From a bacterium (GTDB lineage Archaea; Thermoproteota; Nitrososphaeria; Nitrososphaerales; CADDZS01), in contig DAIDAB010000111.1 of NCBI GenBank assembly GCA_027310845.1, positions 1-6,737 of the forward strand: a stretch of DNA of 6,737 nt. The letters are read 5' to 3'. The notes under the pieces were generated by a model. The model was not told where the DNA came from. It saw only the letters and a program-made list of their open reading frames with translations, and ran no database searches. A program made the position numbers and the translations under genes. Shown piece after piece: positions 1 through 6,023 of the stretch. How positions within the stretch are numbered: position 1 is the stretch's first letter; every line of letters begins with the position of its first letter.

Positions 1-1
1 A

Positions 2-361
2 GCAAGTACTTGGTCCGAGCTCATCCCTGCGAGGATAATATACGCTACTGGTTTTGCATTGCTTAGCCCGGCTATGCTGAGCTGGGTCACGAAGATTGCT
101 CCAGAAAACAGAAAGGCAGAGTATCTTGGTTTCTTTGCAATGATAAATTCGACCCTTTGGAGCTTTGGCGCCATTCCTGGCGGAATCGTCGAGGCTGCGT
201 ATGGCAGTATCGGGCTTTTCCTATTCTCCATCGGGGCGACTCTAGTATCGCTCGCTGCAGTTTACTTGATCTATTCTAGATCTTGGAGGCCTGGAGCGCT
301 TCGAAAAGTTGACATTAGAGCTATCAAAGAGCGAGAAGATAGCTATAGCCTATCTACTTGA
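2..361 (+). CDS. MFS transporter, C-terminal part (5' end outside window)
   Basis: This is the last 119 codons of a major facilitator superfamily permease. The frame is open from base 2 and ends at TGA 359-361. A TTG lies at 59, but coding continues upstream of it without a stop and with membrane-type residues (LIPARIIYATGFALL), so the gene starts outside the window. Three hydrophobic stretches are visible, matching helices 10-12. Between the first two is the loop TKIAPENRKAEYLGFF, which fits the MFS signature where 'NR....LG' precedes a Gly-rich helix; here that helix is SFGAIPGGIVEAAYG. The tail after the last helix is short, charged and cytoplasmic (SRSWRPGALRKVD, KEREDS). The substrate cannot be judged from this part. 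The gene converges on the minus-strand operon ending at 479. Membership of the superfamily is fairly sure; the subfamily is unknown. Confidence 0.82.
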   Translation, partial: ASTWSELIPARIIYATGFALLSPAMLSWVTKIAPENRKAEYLGFFAMINSTLWSFGAIPGGIVEAAYGSIGLFLFSIGATLVSLAAVYLIYSRSWRPGALRKVDIRAIKEREDSYSLST

Positions 362-370
362 TTTATTTTC
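362..370 (+). terminator. T-rich run after the MFS gene, possible archaeal terminator
   Basis: Directly after the TGA stop lies TTTATTTTC. Archaeal RNA polymerase often terminates at T-rich runs without needing a hairpin, and the next gene lies on the other strand. The run is short, so this is only a plausible site. Confidence 0.35.
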
Positions 371-464
371 GAAGGATTCCAGTGCACAGCAGGTCTCACA
401 CCATATTTTCACAATCACGTTGTTCGCGCGGTTGCTCTTCTAAGAGAACAATATCAGTAGTTGG

Positions 465-483
465 CGTAAGCAGTCGCCTTACG
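465..483 (-). terminator. Small hairpin over the stop codon of the surface-protein gene
   Basis: A perfect 6-bp inverted repeat, CGTAAG (465-470) and CTTACG (478-483) with a 7-base loop, spans the TAA (481-479) that ends the 435-aa protein. No strong T-run follows on the minus strand, so a role in termination or 3'-end protection is only a guess. The rest of 371-464 holds no gene that I can see. Confidence 0.25.
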
Positions 484-1786
484 AAGGTGTGAAAGTAATA
501 TCTTTGGTTACATTTACACCTTCGAGCGCGATTGTACCCGACGAAGGAGTGGCAGTGTATCCTTGAGATGGATTGACCGTGAAGAGATAGTTTGAGTAGT
601 TTGTAAGATGGAAGACTATCTGATTAGTCGTAGAATCTACCGTCGTGATGTTCATTGAAACTGACCAGAGAGAGCCTAAAGGCAGGCCCGTTTCAACGAA
701 GGTGATTGTATAGAGAACAAGATAAAAGTTGATCACGATATCTACAGGCCTTCCCCGAATACTAACCTGACCAGAAGCGGGGGAGATTGAGAAATCTGCC
801 GCGACAGTCATGTTGTTGGAAATTGAAAGGCTGTTTTTCCCGTCGACACTATTGAGACTCCAGTTGTACGTGCCGTTCCGTTCTAGAAAAAGTATGGGAT
901 CAGCTGACTCTTGCATCTCCCCGTTGATCGAGATTCCAAAAGGAACGTAGTACACATCTCCTGTTGAGCTAAAATTCACTATGTATTCAAGCTGCCCTAT
1001 TTGCACAGACGTGCTAGGTTGAGTCAGAAAAATGTTTCTTGAAGTTATGATCAAGCCCTGAGGAAAGATCAGGCTCGCGTTTCCCGAGGTGCTCGGGTTA
1101 AAAGTCACGAAGTAGTAATTCCCCGCATTGACATTCGCATGCAATGCGTTAGTAAAAGAGCCACTTTCGCTTGTGTAAATTGCAGAGATATTGTTTCCGC
1201 TCTTGAGGAAACCCGCAAACTGTTCTTTCGTCATTAGATAAGAAACTGTGGGCGTTCCGAATGAGAAATAGGCTTGTATTTTCGAAGAATTCTGAGGTAC
1301 GTGAAGTTCGAGTGCAACGTATTGACCGGGCGACAGAGTGTAATTTGCGCCCACCGAGATCAGATTTGCGACTGACACAGGGCTTGAAGAAACTGCCGAT
1401 TTGGTAAGAGGTGTATAAGACACTGTGCTTGGGTTGCTTCCAAAGTTGAAGAACGTGAGGTCATACTGACCCGCAGGAAGAACCACATCAACAGTTCCAG
1501 AATTGAGATTTCCACTTGCGAACTCAAAATTTGAAAGACTAGAGCTTTGGGAGTAGGACTGGAACTGGGCAACGGTAACAACGAAAGCCTCGACTGGCTC
1601 AGTTGCACTAAATGAATCGCTCACATTTGAAGCCTGATTAAGCGTGAAAGGCAGAGCTACAGATGTTCCAGATTCTACGACCACTGAGCCAGGCAGAGAC
1701 TGCATTGTGAGATACTGGGAAAGCAATAGCGGAGTTGCCAAAAGTAACGCGAGAACAGCCGCAAAGAGAAAAGCGCGTCGAAGCAA
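479..1786 (-). CDS. Exported or membrane-anchored multi-domain surface protein (ETGLP-type domain), function unknown
   Basis: 435 aa. An N-terminal hydrophobic segment (about residues 5-24, after MLRR) is a signal peptide or anchor; there is no lipobox Cys and no C-terminal helix. The rest is Ser/Thr/Asn-rich beta-type sequence with twelve N-x-S/T sequons (for example N54, N148, N166, N304, N308, N379, N425), as expected of a glycosylated archaeal surface protein. Residues about 30-250 look like two copies of one domain (T/QF/F...SGS...AG-x-Y...FN). Residues about 267-353 and 355-435 look like two copies of another; the second has YTITFVETGLPLGSLW, a motif seen in Thermoplasmata and Thaumarchaeota exported proteins, sometimes beside peptidases. 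No catalytic domain is visible. The start is TTG at 1786, with GTGAT three bases upstream (right register for the anti-SD) and only four bases after the upstream gene's stop. The ATG at 1791-1789 is in another frame. Last gene of a three-gene operon. Confidence 0.8.
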   Translation of the reverse strand: MLRRAFLFAAVLALLLATPLLLSQYLTMQSLPGSVVVESGTSVALPFTLNQASNVSDSFSATEPVEAFVVTVAQFQSYSQSSSLSNFEFASGNLNSGTVDVVLPAGQYDLTFFNFGSNPSTVSYTPLTKSAVSSSPVSVANLISVGANYTLSPGQYVALELHVPQNSSKIQAYFSFGTPTVSYLMTKEQFAGFLKSGNNISAIYTSESGSFTNALHANVNAGNYYFVTFNPSTSGNASLIFPQGLIITSRNIFLTQPSTSVQIGQLEYIVNFSSTGDVYYVPFGISINGEMQESADPILFLERNGTYNWSLNSVDGKNSLSISNNMTVAADFSISPASGQVSIRGRPVDIVINFYLVLYTITFVETGLPLGSLWSVSMNITTVDSTTNQIVFHLTNYSNYLFTVNPSQGYTATPSSGTIALEGVNVTKDITFTPS

Positions 1787-1790
1787 GTCA

Positions 1791-2636
1791 TCACGATCCG
1801 GACAAGATTGACGCAGGGGACGATATCTTCCTGTTCTTGAGATACCCAGCGTTGAGGAAAGAAGATATCAGCTCGCTTATCGTGAGTGCGAATAATGAAA
1901 TTACTGCGAGCCAAAACAGGAAATCAATCACTAAGAAAAACGGATTGACACTCACGCAACCCATGAAAGCGTTCATGCTATTGCACGTGCCTACATTCTC
2001 TGCTGCGAAGGCGAAGTATGGATTCAGCGGAACCCATCCTGTAATCTGCAGAGGATACATTCCGTTTGAATGCAAGCCAACCTGAGGAAGGAGAAGAGCA
2101 GCTGCGATGGTCGATCCTGCAAGATTCCTTGATATCTTGTTAGGCATAGAATCTTCTTTCTTCCAGATTGGCATGGCATAGATCCCAAGCCCAACAATGG
2201 GTAGCCAATAAATGTAGTCTATGAAAATGCCGAAGGGACTGAGCGAGAAAATGCCGCTACCGCTGGTGCAGACAGTCCCATTGGTATAGCCCGACGGTGA
2301 GGTCGCGTTTGGGATTTGCGCATTTTGACAATTTTCGTTTGCGTAGGAATTGCTCACCGGCCAAGGTAAGCCTGAGCCCTGAGTTGCAAAGTACGATGCA
2401 AAAAACAGAATCGCAGACAGTGAAACAATCACCGTGGCGAAAACTAGACCTTTCTTTCTCTCCAATCCTGCAGACTTCACAAGAACGAAAAACACAGCGA
2501 ATAGAAACACGAATGCAGGTGCAAGGAAACCTGAGAATCCCATAGGATCATCGAAAACGATTAGGATTGCAATGTAGATTGCAACCCCAATAATCGTAAG
2601 CTTAAGCGGCCTTGTCGAAGGTTTCGCTTTTTTCAC
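1791..2636 (-). CDS. Polytopic membrane protein with two Cys-Cys/DYxxW modules, function unknown
   Basis: 281 aa; I do not recognise a named family. Hydrophobic segments lie at about 13-28, 34-56, 63-84, 137-158, 172-189 and 233-258. Two hydrophilic loops (about 85-135 and 190-231) each carry two Cys: C103/C123 and C218/C227. Each loop starts with a Gly-x-Pro motif (GSGLPW 87-92, SNGMYPL 190-196). Each runs into a helix with Asp-aromatic-x-aromatic-Trp: DYIYW 140-144 and DFLFW 238-242. So the protein holds two copies of the unit that forms the 95-aa protein upstream. Paired Cys in what are probably outer loops suggest disulfides, which is inference. The start is GTG at 2636, with the strong SD GGGGGGAG eight bases upstream. 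The stop TGA (1793-1791) is four bases before the next gene's TTG, so the two are probably translationally coupled. The tail (LKNRKISSPASILSGS) is polar. Confidence 0.75.
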   Translation of the reverse strand: MKKAKPSTRPLKLTIIGVAIYIAILIVFDDPMGFSGFLAPAFVFLFAVFFVLVKSAGLERKKGLVFATVIVSLSAILFFASYFATQGSGLPWPVSNSYANENCQNAQIPNATSPSGYTNGTVCTSGSGIFSLSPFGIFIDYIYWLPIVGLGIYAMPIWKKEDSMPNKISRNLAGSTIAAALLLPQVGLHSNGMYPLQITGWVPLNPYFAFAAENVGTCNSMNAFMGCVSVNPFFLVIDFLFWLAVISLFALTISELISSFLNAGYLKNRKISSPASILSGS

Positions 2637-2644
2637 TTCTATAT

Positions 2645-2652
2645 CTCCCCCC
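2645..2652 (-). promoter_or_regulatory. Shine-Dalgarno for the 281-aa membrane protein, inside a possible start-codon hairpin
   Basis: On the minus strand GGGGGGAG ends eight bases before the GTG at 2636, which fixes that start. It sits in the 16-base loop between two 6-bp arms, 2633-2638 and 2655-2660 (TCACTT/AAGTGA), the first of which contains the GTG itself. In RNA the start codon would be paired and the SD exposed. Confidence 0.6.
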
Positions 2653-2672
2653 TTAAGTGATCTGCCGCTTTC

Positions 2673-2960
2673 TTATCTAATCCAAATTCGCCTAGCGAGG
2701 AAGAGAGGTGCGAAAGCAATTGCCACCCAGAAAAGATAATCTAGCAAAATCATAGATATGTCGTAGGAGAAGCCACACCCATTGTAAGGATTCGCGGCCC
2801 AGCAAATTGAGATTGGTTTACTATAAATCAAAGGAAAGCCCGAGGACGAGCCCGCAGGTGTCCGGGTACCAAGAGCTACAACACCTAGCAGAACAAGTCC
2901 TGCAATGAGCGCGATTATCAAATCGCGAACCAAATAGCTGGCCTTTCGCTTTGGATTCAC
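2673..2960 (-). CDS. Small two-helix membrane protein, single Cys-Cys/DYLFW module, function unknown
   Basis: 95 aa, first gene of the minus-strand operon. A basic N-terminus (MNPKRKASYLVR) precedes helix 1 (about 13-31). A loop of about 36 residues holds SSGFPL (39-44), C53 and C62. Helix 2 begins with DYLFW (74-78) and ends at a basic tail (ARRIWIR). By the positive-inside rule both ends are cytoplasmic and the Cys loop is outside. The order Gly-x-Pro, Cys, Cys, Asp-aromatic-x-aromatic-Trp repeats twice in the 281-aa protein downstream, so this looks like a one-module paralogue. The start is GTG at 2960. No SD precedes it, but a TATA-like box lies 25-30 bases upstream, which fits leaderless translation. 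The stop is TAA (2675-2673); the next gene starts 36 bases on. No known family is recognised. Confidence 0.7.
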   Translation of the reverse strand: MNPKRKASYLVRDLIIALIAGLVLLGVVALGTRTPAGSSSGFPLIYSKPISICWAANPYNGCGFSYDISMILLDYLFWVAIAFAPLFLARRIWIR

Positions 2961-2973
2961 ACTTGAAGTGTTA

Positions 2974-3102
2974 GGAACGTTCTGATATTAGAATTATCCG
3001 AACATCTATTCTGGATGATTCACATTCTTTACTTTTTGCTGTCCTTGTCGGATAACTCATAAGCTAGCGGCATTATTTCGATTTCTGTAATCCAAACGTT
3101 CC
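2974..3102. repeat. Nested inverted repeats in the divergent promoter region
   Basis: Two pairs of exact 8-bp inverted repeats share this region. The outer pair is GGAACGTT (2974-2981) and AACGTTCC (3095-3102). The inner pair is TTATCCGA (2994-3001) and TCGGATAA (3048-3055). Each outer arm contains the palindrome AACGTT; the left one extends to GAACGTTC. They lie between two divergent genes, near each candidate TATA box, so they could be regulator sites. No gene is visible in 2961-3151. Confidence 0.4.
2985..2990 (-). promoter_or_regulatory. TATA-like box of the three-gene minus operon
   Basis: On the minus strand TAATAT (within TTCTAATATC) lies 25-30 bases before the GTG at 2960. That is the archaeal TATA-to-TSS distance if transcription starts at the start codon. 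No SD lies before this GTG, which agrees with a leaderless transcript. The palindrome GAACGTTC (2975-2982) lies between the box and the start. Confidence 0.45.
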
Positions 3103-3117
3103 CTACCATGCGTCAAC

Positions 3118-3124
3118 CCTTTAA
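3118..3124 (+). promoter_or_regulatory. TATA-like box of the cyclase gene
   Basis: CTTTAAG, after a C-rich stretch (AACC), lies about 28-34 bases before the TTG at 3152. No convincing SD stands before that TTG, so a leaderless or near-leaderless message is likely. This rests on spacing and base composition only. Confidence 0.4.
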
Positions 3125-3151
3125 GTCTGATTAGAAGTAATTGATCTGGGC

Positions 3152-3496
3152 TTGAACCAAGAACATAGGCGTCTTGCAGCCATAGTCTTCACCGACATGG
3201 TAGGCTACACAACGCTGGCCCAAAGCAACGAGTCGCTAGCACTTCAACTTCTTGAAAGACACAACGCACTGCTGAGGTCAGAGCTAGGGCAGCATAGGGG
3301 CCACGAGGTGAAGACGATCGGAGATGCTTTTTTGCTTGAGTTTGACTCCGCGCTTGAAGCTGTCCTATGCGCAACGAAGATTCAGAAAGCCTTCAGGGAG
3401 CAAAATATCTCTGCCAAGCAGGGAGAGAAAATGCTTCTTCGAATAGGAATACACGTGGGGGGACGTGATTCACCGAGGCGGCGACGTCTTTGGTGA
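3152..3496 (+). CDS. Cyclase fragment 1: N-terminal half of the catalytic domain
   Basis: As the sequence stands, this frame gives 114 aa. Residues 1-103 are genuine cyclase sequence, carrying both metal Asp residues (D15, D58) and K54 and ending in RIGIHVG. The last eleven residues (GRDSPRRRRLW) are read out of frame after the G6 run and match nothing in the family. Alone it lacks the Asp/Asn/Arg half of the active site and should be inactive. The TTG start is the only usual start codon after the upstream in-frame stop. Confidence 0.6.
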   Translation: MNQEHRRLAAIVFTDMVGYTTLAQSNESLALQLLERHNALLRSELGQHRGHEVKTIGDAFLLEFDSALEAVLCATKIQKAFREQNISAKQGEKMLLRIGIHVGGRDSPRRRRLW

Positions 3497-3923
3497 CGCA
3501 GTGAACATTGCCTCAAGGATAGTCAATTTCGCAGATGAGGGAGGGATTTGCATGTCCGAGCAGGTCTATGCACAGGTCAGGAACAAGCTAGAGTTTCCGC
3601 TGATCGAGATCCCAGAGCAGCCACTGAAGCATGTTGAGCAACCAATGAACCTCTTTCAAGTCGTCCTTCCATGGGAAGAAAACATACCAGGTAAGCTAGT
3701 CAGTAAAGGAATGCGCATTGCGGTCCTTCCTTTTGCAAACATCAGCCCTGACCCCAGTGACAGCTACTTCGCCGATGGGCTTACCGAGGAGCTGATCTCG
3801 GCTCTTTCCGAGGTCCAGGGACTCAGGGTCATAGCGAGGACTTCCATCAACAGGTACAGAGAAAGCAAAAAGAGTATCCAGCAGATTGGGAATGAACTCC
3901 AGGTTGCCTACGCCTTGGAGTGA
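3465..3923 (+). CDS. Cyclase fragment 2: C-terminal half of the catalytic domain plus start of the TolB-like domain
   Basis: Reading from the first GTG after the G6 run gives 152 aa. It holds the second half of the cyclase: GGDVFGDAVNIASRI with the adenine-selecting Asp and the ribose/transition-state Asn and Arg, then GGICMSEQVYAQV. A linker follows, then the TolB/FlgO-like opening MRIAVLPFANISPDP...YFADGLTEELISAL. It ends at the TGA 3921-3923, in the middle of a beta-strand motif. The GTG is probably an internal Val codon of the whole gene and not a true start, since no SD precedes it. Confidence 0.45.
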   Translation: MIHRGGDVFGDAVNIASRIVNFADEGGICMSEQVYAQVRNKLEFPLIEIPEQPLKHVEQPMNLFQVVLPWEENIPGKLVSKGMRIAVLPFANISPDPSDSYFADGLTEELISALSEVQGLRVIARTSINRYRESKKSIQQIGNELQVAYALE

Positions 3924-3926
3924 AGT

Positions 3927-5096
3927 GTGAGGAAGGCCGGCAACAAGATCAGGGTATTTGCGCAGCTCATCGAAGTTATGAGTCAGGAGCATGTATGGTC
4001 AAACCGATACGACAGGGATCTGGAAGATGTCTTCTTGATTCAAAGCAACATCGCAAAGCAGGTGGTTGATTCGCTGAAGCTCACGTTGCTCAAAGTCGAA
4101 AGATTACGCATCGAAAAGAAGGATACAGAGAACCTAGCCGCATACGTTGCATATCTCAAAGGCAGGACTCTTCTACATGATAGAACTGAAAAGGCGATCA
4201 AAGCGGCGAAGGAGCAGTTCGGGCTAGCCATTCGCGAGGATCCGACATATGCAAGAGCATACGCGGGCCTCGCCGACATTAACATGCTTTTGGGCGACTA
4301 TCTCTTTGCGCCAGTTCCATCGTCGCTAGAAGAAGCAAAACAGCACATCGAGAAAGCACTTGAGCTAGACCCAGACCTACCAGAGGCTAGGGTATCACTC
4401 GCGTATTTTCTCCAGTTCGACTACAAATTCGTCGAGGCTGAGATTGAGTTCAAGCGAGCGATTGCGCTAAATCCAAGCTATGCGACTGCACACCACTGGT
4501 ACTCAGCATGCCTACAAAACTTGGGACATCCAGAGCAGGCATTCAAGGAAGTGCTTCTGGCAGAGGAACTTGATCCACTGTCCTCATCGATAACTCTCTC
4601 CGTGATCTACAGATGCATCGATGCTGGAAGGTACGATGAGACTCTGAAACGGGTCAAGAAGCTGCAGGAGATTGATGCAACTAGCCCGATGATCGATGAA
4701 GCGCTGATGGCATACCACTTTGCTAGGCAGGAGTGGGAGAATGCCTCGGCCTATTTGGGAAAGATGATTGATGCTGACCGCCTTGATCCGTACCTTGATG
4801 CAGATCTCGCATACATCCATGCTGCGAAGGGAAGACGGGATGAAGCACTGAAACTGGTGGAGAAGTTGAAATCTGTTCCGGATAGCGCGCGCACCAAGGG
4901 AACCCTGATCGGATTTGCCTACGTAGGTCTTGACGATCTTGACGAGTGCTTTCGTTGGCTAGAATACGCGTTTGAAAATCGCGAGCTCTTCTTCGGATGG
5001 TTCAGAAACTATCAGCTTCTCAAGAAGGTAAGAGAAGACAAGAGGTTCTCAAGTCTCTTGGAGAGAGCGGGGCTCCCCACTTCCACCTCTGGCTAA
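3927..5096 (+). CDS. Cyclase fragment 3: rest of TolB-like domain and TPR repeats
   Basis: 389 aa, in the same frame as fragment 2 and separated from it only by TGA AGT. It opens with the end of the TolB/FlgO-like domain (VFAQLIEVMSQEHVWSNRYDRDLEDVF), a motif shared by many cyclase-TPR and CadC-like proteins. From about residue 72 on it is helical TPR repeats with the usual spacing and A-x-x-x-x-x-A-L-x-x-x-P ends (for example IEKALELDP, FKRAIALNP). The GTG at 3927 lies six bases after GGAG (3917-3920), so ribosomes stopping at the TGA could restart here and make a separate TPR protein. It ends at TAA 5094-5096, 12 bases before the convergent transporter gene. Confidence 0.6.
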   Translation: MRKAGNKIRVFAQLIEVMSQEHVWSNRYDRDLEDVFLIQSNIAKQVVDSLKLTLLKVERLRIEKKDTENLAAYVAYLKGRTLLHDRTEKAIKAAKEQFGLAIREDPTYARAYAGLADINMLLGDYLFAPVPSSLEEAKQHIEKALELDPDLPEARVSLAYFLQFDYKFVEAEIEFKRAIALNPSYATAHHWYSACLQNLGHPEQAFKEVLLAEELDPLSSSITLSVIYRCIDAGRYDETLKRVKKLQEIDATSPMIDEALMAYHFARQEWENASAYLGKMIDADRLDPYLDADLAYIHAAKGRRDEALKLVEKLKSVPDSARTKGTLIGFAYVGLDDLDECFRWLEYAFENRELFFGWFRNYQLLKKVREDKRFSSLLERAGLPTSTSG

Positions 5097-5108
5097 TTCG
5101 AGGTGAAA
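5081..5108. terminator. Hairpin between convergent cyclase and transporter genes
   Basis: TTCCACCTC (5081-5089) and GAGGTGAAA (5100-5108) pair at eight of nine positions (the core CACCTC/GAGGTG is perfect) around a 10-base loop that holds the cyclase stop TAA. It fills the 12-base gap between two convergent stops. On the plus strand T-rich CCTTCTTCT follows soon after. A shared terminator or mRNA-end element is plausible. Confidence 0.4.
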
Positions 5109-6023
5109 CTAATCCTTCTTCTGCGTTGCTAGTGCTACCGCGACAAGCATCGTAGCGCCGCCTGCAATTGTGTAAACTGTCAAGGCTTCTCTCAGGAGCA
5201 GTACTCCGCCGATCACACTGACTATTGGTATGAGATACAGCTGGATCGAAAGCCTAGAAACAGTTCCCCTGCTCACAAGAGTGTAGAACATGAAGTACCC
5301 AAACACTGTGCTCAGGATGGCAAGATAAACTACGGAAAGCCAACCAACTAATGAAAGCGAACCAACCTGGGTAACAAAGCCTGAAGAAAGCAGAGGCAAT
5401 ATCATCACAGTCCCAATCAGCCCGGCCCACGTAGCAATTGGAAGCGGACCGTACTTTCCAACAAGAGGCTTGGCTAGAACGGTGAAAAAAGCATATGAAA
5501 TGGCCGTGATGATGACCTCGATTGGCCCGAGGATCGAACCCGCATTAAGATCGGGGATTGAAAGTATTAATGCCCCGACAACTGCCAACAAAAGTGCAAA
5601 GACCACCCTCATCCCGATCTTCTCCTTCAGTGTATAGGCTGAGAGGAGAACGATGAAAACAGGCCCTAGAGAAACAAGAAGTCCTGCCAATCCCGAGGAC
5701 ACTGTTGTTTCCCCGTAGTTGAGCGAGAGGTGGTAGGCTGCCACGTTTGCAAACGAAATGACAAGGAGTCTAGGCAGATCCTGCCTTTGAAACCTGATCT
5801 TGGGTTTTAGAGCAATTGGCGAGAGTGCCAAGAACCCCGCGCTTGCGATTAACCACCGAAGCAAAGTCAAGTTGACTGGAGAGAGCTCAAAATCGGCTCG
5901 ACGGATCGCAACAAATGCAAGGCCCCAAATTACACTGAGGACAAGAAGGATGGAATAATTGCGTGCCTGCTGTCTGCTGGCTCGAGCCTTTCCCTCTTCC
6001 GAGCTCGATTTAGGTTTTGCCGT
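5109..6023 (-). CDS. EamA/DMT-superfamily transporter with ACG as best start
   Basis: 304 aa if started at ACG 6023-6021. This is a ten-helix drug/metabolite transporter with two EamA halves, usually about 280-310 aa. Helix 1 holds the family's VIWGLAFVAIRRAD, followed by SPVNLTLLRWLIAS. The first half ends at about residue 160, and the second has SYAFFTVLAKPLVGKYG, LSTVFGYFMFYTLVSRG and LREALTVYTIAGG near the end. Substrate unknown; the family exports or imports amino acids and other small metabolites. The first canonical start is TTG at 5870, but it would delete helix 1; the frame is open above it to a stop at 6050-6048, with no ATG, GTG or TTG. ACG 6023 gives a natural N-terminus (MAKPKSSSEEGKARASRQQ) and has GGAGAG exactly eight bases upstream. 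It overlaps the end of ada by 14 bases, so the two are co-transcribed. Family is sure; the start is inferred. Confidence 0.8.
   Translation of the reverse strand, partial: TAKPKSSSEEGKARASRQQARNYSILLVLSVIWGLAFVAIRRADFELSPVNLTLLRWLIASAGFLALSPIALKPKIRFQRQDLPRLLVISFANVAAYHLSLNYGETTVSSGLAGLLVSLGPVFIVLLSAYTLKEKIGMRVVFALLLAVVGALILSIPDLNAGSILGPIEVIITAISYAFFTVLAKPLVGKYGPLPIATWAGLIGTVMILPLLSSGFVTQVGSLSLVGWLSVVYLAILSTVFGYFMFYTLVSRGTVSRLSIQLYLIPIVSVIGGVLLLREALTVYTIAGGATMLVAVALATQKKD

Larger units (their letters stand above)
3152..5096 (+). pseudogene. Class III adenylate cyclase-TolB-like-TPR protein, interrupted by a frameshift and a TGA
   Basis: Read with two single-base repairs, this is one protein of 647 codons. 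Order: cyclase catalytic domain (about 5-170), TolB/FlgO-like domain (about 186-310), then about eight TPR-like repeats to the C-terminus. The family makes cAMP from ATP in the cytoplasm; TPRs usually bind partner proteins. Catalytic residues are all present: metal-binding D15 (FTDMVGYT) and D58 (KTIGDA), adenine-selecting K54 and the Asp of GGDVFG, plus Asn and Arg of DAVNIASRI. K plus D predict ATP over GTP. Break one: the G6 run at 3457-3462 has one G too many (IHVG then DVIHRGGD is recovered by dropping one). Break two: TGA at 3921-3923 replaces the GGA expected in LEGSVRKAGN. No other damage is seen, so this is very recent decay, a recoded gene, or a sequence error. The TTG start places RRLAAIVFTD at the usual N-terminus; an in-frame stop lies at 3128-3130. 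Confidence 0.85.

Noticed and set aside
431..449. Imperfect hairpin GTTGCTCT/AGAGAAC as a terminator
   Set aside because: Seven pairs with a bulge and no T-run after it; too weak to annotate.
1675..1914. Minus-strand ATG at 1791-1789 overlapping the upstream stop as TGATG, a typical coupled start
   Set aside because: Its frame gives a short Cys/Phe/Arg-rich stretch without domain features and runs against the clear surface-protein frame, which starts at TTG 1786.
1735..2545. Plus-strand open frames opposite the membrane and surface-protein genes
   Set aside because: They lie antisense to well-supported genes and show no motif, SD or hydrophobic pattern of their own.
3921..3923. TGA as selenocysteine, Trp or Gly by a changed genetic code
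   Set aside because: The site is a Gly in relatives, no SECIS-like element was seen, and TGA is a normal stop for two other genes in the window.
5109..5870. Transporter starting at TTG 5870
   Set aside because: This removes the first helix with the family's WG motif and leaves a 253-aa protein, though coding sequence plainly continues upstream.
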